DNA of 64,000 nucleotides from Fructilactobacillus myrtifloralis (GCF_024029335.1 NZ_CP097116.1:496001-560000), one strand, 5' to 3'; shown: positions 7,969 to 16,857, numbered from the stretch's first letter. Notes: a model not told the origin generated them from the letters alone. A program made the numbers and translations.

Positions 7969-9251
7969 GTAGTTCCTTTTAAATCATTCATTTTTTTTGT
8001 CATAATTTTATCTTCATAAGATCCAAATTGAACTGCTAATGCTTTTCTTATTTCTTCTCTCCTAGAATCTTCTTTTAGTCCCCCATCATCTTTTTCACTT
8101 ATAAAATAATAATAATCTATCCGGTTAATGCAACCCACTGCTTCAGTAATGAACATCTTTATATCAACATCTGAGGCATAATCGTGTCCGATGATCGTGA
8201 TAGTAACATCATCACCTTCTTCAATATTTAAACTTTGTTTATCCTCAAAATAGGCATTCAAAGCATCTAAACTTTTATTATTATTTTGTTTTAATTTACT
8301 TCTAAGCCCAGCAATGTTCCCCTTGGGATCTTCAGCAATATTGTCTGTTGGTTTAAATGGATTTTTCATCATAAAGGCATCATCTATTAATTCTAAAAAA
8401 AATCGATATTGAGGATCATAATTATTAACATCTGGAAAAAATATTTCAACTAATTCTTTTTTTGATAAGTCTTTATACTCTTCACTTTGCTTTGCCCATA
8501 AAATAAACCTTTGGATTGATTTCATTGGCGATATCATATCTATGTGTATCTCCTCAGGATTTTCAGCTCTAACATCAGAAGATAAATTAACACTTTTATA
8601 TTGATAATCATCATTATCATATAAATTATTAAGACTTCGTTCTCCACTTTTTGGTACTTTATCAGGTGAATATCCAAAAACAAAGTCCTCATTGATAGAA
8701 CCATGAAAATAATTAATTTTTTCACTTGGAACGTTATAATTTTTTTCTAAAGTATCTGTATAATTAAATGTGATAATTTTATCCGCATCTTGCAAAATAG
8801 CTTCAATTTTATTGAATTTTATATTTTTATTCTCATTTTCCTGTTCCTTTAGATACCTTCTCAGCTTTTCTCTCCATCGATCTATTATTTTATTGTATTG
8901 CAAAGGTTTCTTTTTCCCATCTTTACCATCTCTATCATACTTATCATTAATATGTTTATATTCATAAAACATTGAATCTCTGAGAATGGTTTCTAGGTCA
9001 TACCAATCATTACCCCCTTGAACTTGATTGATATATTCATTAATTATCATTTTTTTAATCATATCTTCGTTATTTTTGGGGCTAACTAATTCTTCTATCC
9101 TAAAAATAATTGCTTCCCGTTTAATTCTTTCTAAAATATACTTATCCTTATAATCAAAAGTTTTTTCAACAAAACTCTTAAATGAAGTATCTAAGTCGTG
9201 CATCAAATCAAATCCGTTGCCAATAATAACAATATTTTTTCCCCTATTCAT
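7965..9251 (-). CDS. abiH: AbiH family phage abortive-infection protein
   Basis: The 428-aa protein shows the AbiH pattern: N-terminal [19 protein letters not shown] (residues 6-24), [12 protein letters not shown] (residues 81-92), the block [13 protein letters not shown] (residues 160-172) followed by [19 protein letters not shown] (residues 179-197), and a late [16 protein letters not shown] stretch. AbiH was described as a single-gene abortive-infection factor of lactococci; the mechanism is not established. The gene is far more AT-rich than both neighbours and its codons favour A/T, a sign of horizontal transfer. Its stop codon overlaps the arcA stop on the other strand. AGGAGC precedes the ATG. 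Confidence 0.87.
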   Translation of the reverse strand: MNRGKNIVIIGNGFDLMHDLDTSFKSFVEKTFDYKDKYILERIKREAIIFRIEELVSPKNNEDMIKKMIINEYINQVQGGNDWYDLETILRDSMFYEYKHINDKYDRDGKDGKKKPLQYNKIIDRWREKLRRYLKEQENENKNIKFNKIEAILQDADKIITFNYTDTLEKNYNVPSEKINYFHGSINEDFVFGYSPDKVPKSGERSLNNLYDNDDYQYKSVNLSSDVRAENPEEIHIDMISPMKSIQRFILWAKQSEEYKDLSKKELVEIFFPDVNNYDPQYRFFLELIDDAFMMKNPFKPTDNIAEDPKGNIAGLRSKLKQNNNKSLDALNAYFEDKQSLNIEEGDDVTITIIGHDYASDVDIKMFITEAVGCINRIDYYYFISEKDDGGLKEDSRREEIRKALAVQFGSYEDKIMTKKMNDLKGTT

Positions 9252-9283
9252 TTTAAGCTCCTAAAAATTAAAGATTATGATAT

Positions 9284-9317
9284 AAAAAAAGCAACCATAA
9301 TTATGATTGCTTTTTTA
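9284..9317 (-). terminator. Terminator of gntP
   Basis: AAAGCAA and TTGCTTT arms with a paired CATAA/TTATG core lie just downstream of the gntP stop. The T run reads correctly on the minus strand; the hairpin is nearly symmetric, so it may also act on the plus strand. Confidence 0.75.
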
Positions 9318-9324
9318 TTTAAAT

Positions 9325-10680
9325 TTAAACCACCAGATTTAGCAGTAGCACAACAATCAGTCCCGTTACCGAGATCACGGTTTCTAGACTCGTCCAAATT
9401 CCTAACGTTTGCTTAACGTCTAAGTCAAAGTATTCTTTGAACATCCAGAATCCCGCATCGTTAACGTGGGACGCAGCCAGAGAACCAGCTCCAATGGCCA
9501 AGGCCATCATGACCGGGTTGACGTTCAAGGAGGACATCAATGGCATTACCAAGCCGGCAGCCGTCATTCCGGCCACCGTTGCCGATCCCAAGGAAACCCG
9601 CAAGATTACAGCTACTAACCAACCCAAGAGGATTGGAGATAGGTTCGAGTGCATCATCATGTCCTTAACGGCATTTCCAACTCCACCGTCAATTAGGACT
9701 TGTTTAAAGGCACCCCCACCGGCAATTACAAGCAGTAGCATTGCGATTGATTTTACGGCTTCGGAGATACTTGCAGAGATTTGTTTCATATCGCGACCGC
9801 GGTGGAAGCCCATGGACCAGATGGCGAAGAGTAAGGCAATTACCATCGCAATCATCGGATTCCCGAGCATTGAAATGAAGGCGTCAAAACCATGCGGATT
9901 CTTAATTTCTTTCCCACCGTTAACCGTCAGTTGGTAAACCGTATTCACTGCCATGAAAATCGCTGGGAGTAATGAAGTCAAGGCGGACAGTCCAAAGCTT
10001 GGCGTGTCCTTTAAGTCGTATTCCTTCACTTCCCCAAAGGCCGGTAAACTTTTCTTTACCACAAAGGCATCCGGGAAGAACTTCTGAACTACTTTCGTCC
10101 ATAGTGGACCAGCCACGATCACACATGGAATGGCCACGATGATCCCAAACAGGAGCACTTGCCCGATGTTAGCACCCAAAGCTGTTGCAACGGCCGTTGG
10201 AGCTGGTTGGGGTGGCAAGAATCCCTGGGTTGCTGACAAGGCAGCCGCCATCGGAATTCCTAGGTATAGGAACGGAACATCGGCTTCGAGAGCCACTGCA
10301 AACACGATTGGCGTCAAGAGCACCAGCCCTACTTCAAAGAAGAGCGACATCCCAATAATGAAAGAGGCCACCACAATTGCTAACTGCAATCGTTTCTTTC
10401 CGAACCGGCGAATCAACGTCTGAGCGATTCGATACGAACCCCCGGCATCAGAAACCAGGCGTCCAATCATGGCTCCAAACCCGAAGACGACCGCTAGTTC
10501 TCCTAGCGTGTTCCCAATCCCTAACTTAATGGAGTTGGCAATTGAGGCCGGGTTCATTCCGAGTCCCAATGCCACTAAAATTGCTACCACAATTAATGAC
10601 ACAAACGTATTAAGCTTGAGTTTGATGATTAAAAATAGCAACAACATGATTCCTAAAATTAAAACGACAAACGGCATCAT
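9325..10680 (-). CDS. gntP: Gluconate:H+ symporter, GntP family
   Basis: The 451-aa protein is almost entirely hydrophobic, with about 12-14 helices. It contains GntP-family stretches: VVFGFGAMIGRLVSDAGGSY (residues 64-83), GFLPPQPAP (residues 153-161), SLGSATVAGMTAAGL near residue 365, and SHVNDAGFWMFKEYF near residue 408. It probably imports gluconate or a related sugar acid with protons. The gluconokinase gene lies at 27366. The promoter overlaps a perfect cre consensus, so carbon catabolite control by CcpA is likely. Confidence 0.92.
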   Translation of the reverse strand: MMPFVVLILGIMLLLFLIIKLKLNTFVSLIVVAILVALGLGMNPASIANSIKLGIGNTLGELAVVFGFGAMIGRLVSDAGGSYRIAQTLIRRFGKKRLQLAIVVASFIIGMSLFFEVGLVLLTPIVFAVALEADVPFLYLGIPMAAALSATQGFLPPQPAPTAVATALGANIGQVLLFGIIVAIPCVIVAGPLWTKVVQKFFPDAFVVKKSLPAFGEVKEYDLKDTPSFGLSALTSLLPAIFMAVNTVYQLTVNGGKEIKNPHGFDAFISMLGNPMIAMVIALLFAIWSMGFHRGRDMKQISASISEAVKSIAMLLLVIAGGGAFKQVLIDGGVGNAVKDMMMHSNLSPILLGWLVAVILRVSLGSATVAGMTAAGLVMPLMSSLNVNPVMMALAIGAGSLAASHVNDAGFWMFKEYFDLDVKQTLGIWTSLETVISVTGLIVVLLLNLVV

Positions 10681-10731
10681 ATTTAGTTCCTCTTCTCTTT
10701 AATTTAATCGCTACTTTTTAGTACAAAAACC

Positions 10732-10760
10732 ATTGTATGCGTTTTCATTACTTATTTCAA
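10732..10760 (-). promoter_or_regulatory. gntP promoter with overlapping CcpA cre site
   Basis: On the minus strand a -35 TTGAAA (10755-10760) and -10 TACAAT (10732-10737) are spaced by 17 bases. The sequence at 10733-10748 (ATGAAAACGCATACAA on the minus strand) matches the cre consensus WTGNAANCGNWNNCWW at every position and covers the -10 region, which would allow repression by CcpA. Confidence 0.75.
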
Positions 10761-10832
10761 GCCTTTTATTTCTAATTTTGTGCAGATTGTTAATATGGTA
10801 GAATAAGGGTAAAGACCTAAAGGAGTTTATTT

Positions 10833-11633
10833 ATGAATAACGAAAACAACAAATTTTGTACTAACTGTGGGAAAGGGATCCCGAATACCGCGCAGTATTG
10901 CCCCTACTGCAATACCAAGCAACCAACTCTCAATCCGACTTATTTAAAACGGAGTGACGTTAGTTCCCACTTTTGTCCCCGCTGTGAAAATATTCTCCCC
11001 AACGACATTTCCTATTGTCCGTACTGTGATGAACCCCAAACCCGGGTTAGCGCTAACGCTACGCAATCACAACCAACCCCCACGAAAACGGCGGCTACTA
11101 ATCCAACTAGCCCACGTCCCCGGCGGAAGAAATCGCACTTTTGGCGTAATGTGATCGTTTTATTGATCATCATTTTGTTGGCCATCATTGCCTTCTTCAC
11201 TTACCAAAATTCGCAGGCAAATCAGGCTGCGCAAGCCGGTCAGAAACAGCCCCAGGGAATTGAACGAATCTTTGCCTTCTTTAACTTCCAATCGAACAAA
11301 TATGAATCCGGTCAGGATGCCGCCCAGGGTGTCGAAAAGATCGTTAAAAAAGTCCCAAATAGTAAAGGTTCAGAGGTTAAGTGGGATCCGAACTCCCAAA
11401 CGGTTAACGTGAACCTGCCCGCTTCTTCCCCAATTGTAAAGAGTGCCGAATCTGGCTCCCCACAGGTTTGGAACGCGCTGGTCAAAGCTTTACAAACCAT
11501 CTCCAAAGACATCGATAGTAACTCCAAAAATCAAAACGACTACTCCAACATCCGCGTGGTTCGTAACGACACCAATCAACCAATTCTCCAGGTCGATAAG
11601 GGAAACGTGTCGTTAAATAGTCGCGATAAATAA
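10833..11633 (+). CDS. Double zinc-ribbon membrane protein
   Basis: The 266-aa protein has two zinc ribbons: CTNCGKG....CPYC (residues 8-26) and CPRCENI....CPYC (residues 48-66). Then comes a basic linker, one membrane helix (about residues 105-125), and an extracytoplasmic domain rich in Asn, Ser and Lys. This layout is common in lactobacilli, with no proven role. An extended -10 (TGGTAGAAT, 10796-10804) and an AAGGAG site precede the ATG. A terminator follows. Confidence 0.8.
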   Translation: MNNENNKFCTNCGKGIPNTAQYCPYCNTKQPTLNPTYLKRSDVSSHFCPRCENILPNDISYCPYCDEPQTRVSANATQSQPTPTKTAATNPTSPRPRRKKSHFWRNVIVLLIIILLAIIAFFTYQNSQANQAAQAGQKQPQGIERIFAFFNFQSNKYESGQDAAQGVEKIVKKVPNSKGSEVKWDPNSQTVNVNLPASSPIVKSAESGSPQVWNALVKALQTISKDIDSNSKNQNDYSNIRVVRNDTNQPILQVDKGNVSLNSRDK

Positions 11634-11653
11634 AGAGCGCAGTAACTTCAAGC

Positions 11654-11692
11654 AAAAGCCTACTTTCTCATCCCGAGTAAGTAGGCTTTTCT
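11654..11692 (+). terminator. Terminator after zinc-ribbon gene
   Basis: AAAAGCCTACTT (11654-11665) pairs perfectly with AAGTAGGCTTTT (11679-11690), ending in T residues. Confidence 0.8.
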
Positions 11693-11720
11693 GTCAGCAT
11701 TCACTAGCAAGGAGCATTTT

Positions 11721-12137
11721 ATGAAAACCATTCCCGAATATCTTAAGACCATTGCTGATCCCGCCCACCGGGCCAGCTTTCAAGCCGTGTTACGGTGGAT
11801 CACAACTAACTTTCCACAACTGGACCTCGTCATAAAGTATAACCAACCGATGTTTTTAGCCCATGGTACCTACATCATTGGCTTAAGCGCTGCCAACCAT
11901 CACTATTCAATTGGCCTCGAAGGCCAGGCCATCACCCGACGCTTTCTGCCTTTGGCAGAGCAGCTCGGCCTGCAACATGGCCATAAAACCATTCGGGTTC
12001 CTTACAAACATCCGCTTCCGACTGAACTCCTGCAGGCAATTATCACGCGCCAGTTGGAACAAAAACGAGACGTTACCACCTTTTGGCTGCCTGCTAAGGA
12101 GCGGTTTCAAACCGGCTCGGATTACAGTTCGGTTTAA
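11721..12137 (+). CDS. DUF1801 family protein (YdhG/iron-chaperone-like)
   Basis: The 138-aa protein matches the DUF1801 fold: an N-terminal helix MKTIPEYLKTIADP, then VLRWITTNFPQLDLVIKYNQPMF (residues 24-46) and GLSAANHHYSIGLEG (residues 55-69). Relatives include Bacillus YdhG/Fra, proposed as a frataxin-like iron chaperone, but most members are uncharacterised. It has an AAGGAG site and stands alone between a terminator and the promoter of the AEC transporter gene. Confidence 0.8.
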   Translation: MKTIPEYLKTIADPAHRASFQAVLRWITTNFPQLDLVIKYNQPMFLAHGTYIIGLSAANHHYSIGLEGQAITRRFLPLAEQLGLQHGHKTIRVPYKHPLPTELLQAIITRQLEQKRDVTTFWLPAKERFQTGSDYSSV

Positions 12138-12159
12138 CCCGCCCATGTTTGAAAAAAGA

Positions 12160-12189
12160 TTCACAAGTATAATCCCTTCATGCTAAAAT
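12160..12189 (+). promoter_or_regulatory. Promoter of AEC transporter gene
   Basis: A -35 TTCACA (12160-12165), 18-base spacer, and extended -10 TGCTAAAAT (-10 hexamer 12184-12189). A small hairpin, CCTAGG AAT CCTAGG (12204-12218), follows in the leader. Confidence 0.6.
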
Positions 12190-12248
12190 AACAATAATTA
12201 AAACCTAGGAATCCTAGGCCAGCAATCATTATTTTAATGGAGGACGTT

Positions 12249-13328
12249 ATGCAACTTACCGATGCTTTCGTGAAAACACTAACAAATCCGCGAATTGTGA
12301 GTGCCATCACTTCGACCATCTTGATTATCTTACTCGGATTTTGGCTCCGTAAACGTGCCATTTTTTCCGAAACCTTTGGCAAAACCTTAGCCAAAGTGAC
12401 CCTCACCGTTGCCATTCCCGCGTTAGCCTTAAATTCCTTTATGGCACCAATCGATGGCAAAACCCTTGCAGAGGGCATGAATGTCTTACTTTGGGGCTTT
12501 TTAATCATCGTAATCTTCTTGCTTCTCGCGCCGGTATTCTACCTGAAATTACCCAAATCTGAACGGGACGTCATGGGCATTTTAACCACCTTTGGCTCGA
12601 CCACATTCTTTGGGATTCCCGTGGTGGGAGCCGTGCTCGGACCGAAGGGGATTATGTATAGTTCCATTTTCAACATTGGGTACCGCGTTTTTCTGTATTC
12701 CTATGCTTACATTAAAATGTCCGGTCTCAAACTCGAAGTTAAAAACGTGAAAAAAATGCTGCTGAATCCGGTGGTCATTGCCACCTTTCTGGGCCTCATC
12801 CTCTGGTTAACTCAGGGCGATCTTCCCCACGTCACGGTTCCCACCTTTGCCAATGGCGTTCTGGTAACGGGAGCTAGCAGCCACTCAGTGTCCATTTTTC
12901 GAATTGACCAAACCGCCCTCTGGTTGTGGACGCCCCTCAACTACTTAGCCCAGTTAGCTTCGCCCTTAGCCTGGCTCTCAATTGGGATTACCCTCGGTTC
13001 CCTCTCCTTTAAACAAGCTGCTAAAAGCAAACTATCTTGGTATTACGGGTTTAATAAGGTCATCCTCGTTCCGTTCATCACCCTGGGACTAACCGGTGGC
13101 TTCGCTGCCATCGGGATTTTACCCCTAAGTTTTGTGGCGATTGCAACGATGGTCATTATGATGGCTACTCCGACCGCGACGGTGGCTTCTGCCTATGCCA
13201 TTAGTTTTAATCGTGACGCTGTTTTGGCTTCAAACGCCGCCCTCATCTCCACCGTGCTCACCGTAATTATGATGCCCATTTGGATTGCTATTTTACAGGT
13301 CATTCATAACGCCGGCTGGTTCCACTAG
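12249..13328 (+). CDS. AEC (auxin efflux carrier) family transporter
   Basis: The open frame begins at 12237, but that ATG lies within the GGAGGA site (12239-12244); the ATG at 12249 is correctly spaced and gives about 359 residues. The protein has ten hydrophobic helices in two sets, with the family patterns ARGFLL-like LRKRAIFSE near residue 30, TFGSTTFFGIPVVGAVLG near residue 111, and ATPTATVASAYA near residue 306. Lactic acid bacterial members include malate permeases, but the substrate here is unknown. It is followed 12 bases later by a D-2-hydroxyacid dehydrogenase, so an organic or 2-hydroxyacid is a reasonable guess. Confidence 0.87.
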   Translation: MQLTDAFVKTLTNPRIVSAITSTILIILLGFWLRKRAIFSETFGKTLAKVTLTVAIPALALNSFMAPIDGKTLAEGMNVLLWGFLIIVIFLLLAPVFYLKLPKSERDVMGILTTFGSTTFFGIPVVGAVLGPKGIMYSSIFNIGYRVFLYSYAYIKMSGLKLEVKNVKKMLLNPVVIATFLGLILWLTQGDLPHVTVPTFANGVLVTGASSHSVSIFRIDQTALWLWTPLNYLAQLASPLAWLSIGITLGSLSFKQAAKSKLSWYYGFNKVILVPFITLGLTGGFAAIGILPLSFVAIATMVIMMATPTATVASAYAISFNRDAVLASNAALISTVLTVIMMPIWIAILQVIHNAGWFH

Positions 13329-13340
13329 AAAGGAAATTGC

Positions 13341-14342
13341 ATGTTTAAAATTACCGCCTACGGAGTTCGTCCTATAGAAGTTCCGTACTTTCACAAGTTA
13401 AATCACAACCACTACGACCTCAACCTGGTCCCCGATTTGTTAGATCAGCAGAATGCCAACGTTGCCAAGGGCTCGGACGGAGTGCTACTGCGGGGTAACT
13501 GCCAGGCCGATCGTCACAACTTAGAACAGTTTAAAGAGTGGGGCATTAACTACGTTTTCACCCGCACGGTCGGCGTTGATCACATCGACCTTCCGGCTGC
13601 CCAGGAATTAGGCATCACGGTAGCGCGGGTGCCCAGCTATTCTCCCTATGCGGTGGCAGAACTGGCGCTGACCCTTGGCATGACCTTGTTTCGCAAGGTC
13701 GGTGCTGAACTCACCAACACCCATGCTGGTCGGTTTACGGTTGCCGATTCCTACTTTAGTAAGGAAATTCACAGTTCGACGGTCGGAATCATTGGTTGTG
13801 GTCGGATTGGCGCGGCAGAAGCCCGCTTATACGCAGGGATGGGGACCACGGTCCTTGGGTATGATCCCAATTCTTCTGATCCGCATCAAAAAAATGGGAT
13901 TCCCCTCGTTGACCTCCCTGAACTGCTCCAGCGGGCGGATTTAGTCTCGCTACATGTGCCCTTAATTGCCGGTCAAACCGAAAATCTGATTGGGGCCACC
14001 GAACTGCAGATGATGAAACCCGCTGCGATTTTGATTAACACTGCCCGCTCGCAAGTTGTTAATTTAGCGGCCGTCACCACGGCCTTGCAACATCATCAAC
14101 TAGGCGGTTACGGGGCGGACGTGGTGGTTGACGAACGTCACATTTTTGGGAATGACTTTGCCACCCTCGCGGACCTTCCCAGCCCGGAACTTCGCCACCT
14201 CATGGAACACTTTCCCAACGTCATTATCACGCCCCACGTGGGCTCCTTTACCGAACCAGCCCTGCAGGATATGATTACCACCAGTTACCAGAACTTTGCG
14301 ACGACAATTGCTACGGGCACGTGTCCCAACGTTGTCCAGTAA
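13341..14342 (+). CDS. D-2-hydroxyacid dehydrogenase (D-lactate/D-hydroxyisocaproate type)
   Basis: The 333-aa protein has the family layout. The catalytic-domain segment GINYVFTRTVGVDHIDLPAA (residues 69-88) is followed by VPSYSPYAVAE (residues 96-106). The Rossmann motif is VGIIGCGRIGAAEARLY (residues 147-163), with the catalytic Arg in INTARSQVVN (near residue 235) and the His in ITPHVGSF (near residue 298). It reduces a 2-oxoacid to a D-2-hydroxyacid with NADH. The sequence is related to LdhA and HicD but I cannot assign which. With the adjacent transporter and aminotransferase it could finish an amino acid to 2-hydroxyacid route. Confidence 0.9.
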   Translation: MFKITAYGVRPIEVPYFHKLNHNHYDLNLVPDLLDQQNANVAKGSDGVLLRGNCQADRHNLEQFKEWGINYVFTRTVGVDHIDLPAAQELGITVARVPSYSPYAVAELALTLGMTLFRKVGAELTNTHAGRFTVADSYFSKEIHSSTVGIIGCGRIGAAEARLYAGMGTTVLGYDPNSSDPHQKNGIPLVDLPELLQRADLVSLHVPLIAGQTENLIGATELQMMKPAAILINTARSQVVNLAAVTTALQHHQLGGYGADVVVDERHIFGNDFATLADLPSPELRHLMEHFPNVIITPHVGSFTEPALQDMITTSYQNFATTIATGTCPNVVQ

Positions 14343-14350
14343 GCCACCCC

Positions 14351-14379
14351 TTGACAGACCCGGTTCAGAATTGTTTAAT
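14351..14379 (+). promoter_or_regulatory. Promoter of aminotransferase gene
   Basis: A -35 TTGACA (14351-14356) and -10 TTTAAT (14374-14379) are 17 bases apart, so the aminotransferase need not depend on read-through from the dehydrogenase. Confidence 0.65.
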
Positions 14380-14434
14380 TGAGCCAATCTACCGGCGTTA
14401 GCGCCAACTCAGCTTAAACCCAAAGGAGGTTCCC

Positions 14435-15607
14435 ATGTCTAATCCACTAGTTGCCAAAATGAACCGCGAGATGCTCGAGCTCTCCCCTTCGGCTATCCTC
14501 AAATTTAACGATGACGTTCACCAAATTCCCGACCTCATCTCGCTAACCCTGGGTGAACCGGACTTTCCGACTCCTGATCACATCAAGCAAGCAGCCATTC
14601 GCAGCATTAATTCCAATGAAAGCCACTACGCACCAACCCGTGGTATTAAGCCGTTACGGCAAGCAGCATCCCATTTTCTGGCTCGCAACTACGACTTGCA
14701 CTATGACCCCGACACAGAAATCATTATGACGGCTGGGGCGACCGGCGGAATTTACACTGCGTTAACCTCCGTTTTAAATCCGGGGGACGACGTTTTGATT
14801 CCAACGCCCATCTTCCCGTTGTACATCCCCGTTACCAAACTGCGGGATGCCCATCCGGTGTTCATGGATACGTCAAAAACTGACTTTGTGTTGACCCCCG
14901 ACCAACTAGAAGCCACCTTAGCCCAACATCCCAACACCAAGGCGATCGTGCTTAACTTCCCCTCTAACCCGACCGGAAAAAGTTACGACCGCGCAGCGTT
15001 GGAAGGCTTAGCGACCGTCATCAAAAAGCACGCCATTTTTGTGATTTCTGACGAGATTTACAGCGAATTAACCTATCGGGGCCACCACGTCTCGATTGCG
15101 AGTCTACTGCCTGACCAAACCATCTTACTCAATGGAGTCTCCAAATCGCACGCCATGACCGGCTGGCGCATTGGCCTCATGGCTGCTCCCAAAGACATTA
15201 CCACCCAGCTCGAAAAAATTGATCAGTTTACCATCACTTCGACGACCACGAATGCTCAGTTTGCCGCTGCCGAAGCCCTTGAAAATGGGGCTACTGACAC
15301 GGCTCAAATGAAAGCTGAGTACGAGCACCGCCGGAATTTCGTGGTAAAGGAACTCCAACAAATGGGATTTGAACTAGCGAGTCCCGACGGGGCCTTTTAC
15401 ATTTTCGCGAAAATCCCGGCGGACCAAATTCAAGCTAGCTTTGCCTTTAGTTATGATTTAGCCCGCAAGGCAAAGGTCGCTGTTATTCCCGGTAAGGCCT
15501 TTGGTCCAGGCGGAGAGAGTTACGTTCGGATCAGCTACGCCACCTCCATGGCTAACCTAAAAATGGCCATGGAACGGATTCGCCACTATTTAACCCTGCC
15601 CCACTAA
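14435..15607 (+). CDS. PLP-dependent class I/II aminotransferase (AraT/PatA-like)
   Basis: The 390-aa protein is a fold-type I aminotransferase. It has LTLGEPDFPTPDHI near residue 37, TAGATGGIYTAL (residues 99-110), the NFPSNPTG motif near residue 169, SDEIYSEL (residues 205-212), and the PLP lysine in GVSKSHAMTGWRIG (residues 234-247). The C-terminal RISYA holds the carboxylate-binding Arg. Similar lactic acid bacterial enzymes act on aromatic and branched-chain amino acids. With the dehydrogenase upstream it could yield phenyllactate or hydroxyisocaproate; this is inferred from context. AAAGGAGG precedes the ATG. Confidence 0.9.
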   Translation: MSNPLVAKMNREMLELSPSAILKFNDDVHQIPDLISLTLGEPDFPTPDHIKQAAIRSINSNESHYAPTRGIKPLRQAASHFLARNYDLHYDPDTEIIMTAGATGGIYTALTSVLNPGDDVLIPTPIFPLYIPVTKLRDAHPVFMDTSKTDFVLTPDQLEATLAQHPNTKAIVLNFPSNPTGKSYDRAALEGLATVIKKHAIFVISDEIYSELTYRGHHVSIASLLPDQTILLNGVSKSHAMTGWRIGLMAAPKDITTQLEKIDQFTITSTTTNAQFAAAEALENGATDTAQMKAEYEHRRNFVVKELQQMGFELASPDGAFYIFAKIPADQIQASFAFSYDLARKAKVAVIPGKAFGPGGESYVRISYATSMANLKMAMERIRHYLTLPH

Positions 15608-15625
15608 AACTGCATCATGGCTGCC

Positions 15626-15660
15626 AAAAAGCCCCCCATCAATCTGATGAGGGGCTTTTT
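15626..15660. terminator. Bidirectional terminator between aminotransferase and padR genes
   Basis: AAAAAGCCCC and GGGGCTTTTT arms (15626-15660), with a paired CATCA/TGATG core, lie between two convergent genes. Confidence 0.85.
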
Positions 15661-15668
15661 GGTATTAG

Positions 15669-16193
15669 TTAACCTGTCGTTAACCGCTGTAATTCTTCGT
15701 TTAAAACCTTAATTTGCGCCGTGTACGTTGCAATCCCATAGTTGGCAGTCAAGCGTTGGTTTTCCGTCATTCCCCGGGCTTGCCAGTCAGTCAAATTAGC
15801 ATGAAGTGCATCTAACTTTAGCTGCTTCAGATCCAGCTCTTGTTGCACTAAAGTCCGTTTTTGCGCCGGCGTCAGTTGGTCCCCAAAGTACATTTTTAAC
15901 AAGAAATCTGATTTAAAGGTATCTGTCGTAAGATCTGACGTTAGCGCCTGGCGAAATGCTGTTTGGCCAGCTGGTAAAATTGAAAACACGTTTTTATTGG
16001 GCTTTTCCGTTTGATTAACCTGCCGCTTAGTCACCAGCTCATCCTGTTCAAGCTTCCGTAACGTCGGATAAATCATCCCATAGCTGCCATCATAGAAATG
16101 ACTCAACTGGTTTTGAATAATTTCGTTGATCTCGTAGCCCGTCAACGGTCCCCGGGTTTCTAGTAGACCCAAAATAATTTCTTTCCCCTTCAT
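15669..16193 (-). CDS. PadR family transcriptional regulator
   Basis: The frame opens at 16226, but the ATG at 16193 has a correctly placed AGGAGG site; it gives 174 residues. The winged-helix domain is clear: ILGLLETRGPLTGYEINEII (residues 5-24), GSYGMIYPTLRKLEQDELVTKR (residues 36-57). The C-terminal helical domain (VirR-like) forms dimers in this family. PadR proteins respond to phenolic acids or to drugs; the ligand is unknown. Its own promoter carries a perfect 15-bp palindrome, suggesting autoregulation. Confidence 0.9.
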   Translation of the reverse strand: MKGKEIILGLLETRGPLTGYEINEIIQNQLSHFYDGSYGMIYPTLRKLEQDELVTKRQVNQTEKPNKNVFSILPAGQTAFRQALTSDLTTDTFKSDFLLKMYFGDQLTPAQKRTLVQQELDLKQLKLDALHANLTDWQARGMTENQRLTANYGIATYTAQIKVLNEELQRLTTG

Positions 16194-16224
16194 CCTTCGC
16201 CCTCCTATAACTATCGTTGGTGTC

Positions 16225-16250
16225 ATTATAAGCGACTTTTCGTCGAAAAG
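16225..16250 (-). promoter_or_regulatory. padR promoter with palindromic operator
   Basis: A -10 TATAAT on the minus strand (16225-16230) lies directly downstream of the perfect palindrome CTTTTCGTCGAAAAG (16236-16250), which occupies the spacer between -10 and a weak -35. Position and symmetry fit repressor binding by the PadR protein. Confidence 0.55.
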
Positions 16251-16294
16251 GGAAACTTTTTTCTTAACTTAGAACCTTTAAAAACATTTCAATC

Positions 16295-16651
16295 TCACCA
16301 TTGGCTAATCCATTCGCACCTTTTCTTCATGACCAGCCTCACGAAAAAAGCGGCACCAGGGTATTCAGCATCCAGACTAAAAAACCGCCAACCGGAAAAA
16401 TCAACCACCAGTCTCGGTGGAGAAATTCCCACCCGTTCATCTGGGGTTGGTTGGGCAAACACCAATTCGTCAAGCGAGCACTCCAACAACTCCGTTAATT
16501 TAATTAACGTGTTGAGATCCGGAGTCGCTGTTCCAGCTTCCCACTTGGAGACCGCTTGGCGCGAAATAAATAGCTCCTCAGCTAATTCCGTCTGCGATAA
16601 TCCGCGGTTGCTCCGTAATTTTTTTAATTGCTGTGCAAATTTATTTTTCAT
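16295..16651 (-). CDS. XRE-family regulator, C-terminus altered by a probable frameshift
   Basis: The ATG at 16651 follows an AAAGGAAGGG site. Residues 1-66 form a standard HTH_3 domain: LRSNRGLSQTELAEELFISRQAVSKWE (residues 11-37), then PDLNTLIKLTELLECSLDELV. After APQPT-like linker residues the frame becomes nonsense. The next frame, entered by dropping one C from the CCCC tract (plus strand G4 at 16443-16446), encodes NGWEFLHRDWWLIFPVGGFL and a further hydrophobic run, ending at the TGA at 16339-16341. A membrane segment of this type ends many small XRE proteins. The present product keeps DNA binding but probably lost its membrane anchor. Confidence 0.8.
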   Translation of the reverse strand: MKNKFAQQLKKLRSNRGLSQTELAEELFISRQAVSKWEAGTATPDLNTLIKLTELLECSLDELVFAQPTPDERVGISPPRLVVDFSGWRFFSLDAEYPGAAFFVRLVMKKRCEWISQW

Positions 16652-16698
16652 GAGCACCCTTCCTTTCACGGTTACTGTTATTATTACCAATCTAATCT

Positions 16699-16715
16699 AA
16701 TTTGCAAAGCAAATT
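16699..16715. promoter_or_regulatory. Palindrome upstream of the XRE gene
   Basis: AATTTGC AAA GCAAATT is a perfect 17-bp inverted repeat about 50 bases upstream of the XRE start, overlapping a TTGCAA that could be its -35. It is a candidate operator for the XRE protein. Confidence 0.4.
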
Positions 16716-16812
16716 TTGCCCGGGCTCCGCATCCAATCCGGACAACCCCGCCCCTTTCAGTTGCCACCCAGCATCGCTAAGTTGCCTCGAACCACTTCAA
16801 TTGCCACCAACG

Positions 16813-16848
16813 AAAAAAGCACCGCAACGATTGGTTGCGATGCTTTTT
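16813..16848 (-). terminator. Terminator of metQ1
   Basis: AAAAAGCA-CGCAAC and GTTGCG-TGCTTTTT arms (one mismatch) lie ten bases after the metQ1 stop, with T residues on the minus strand. Confidence 0.8.
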
Positions 16849-16857
16849 ATGTGTACT

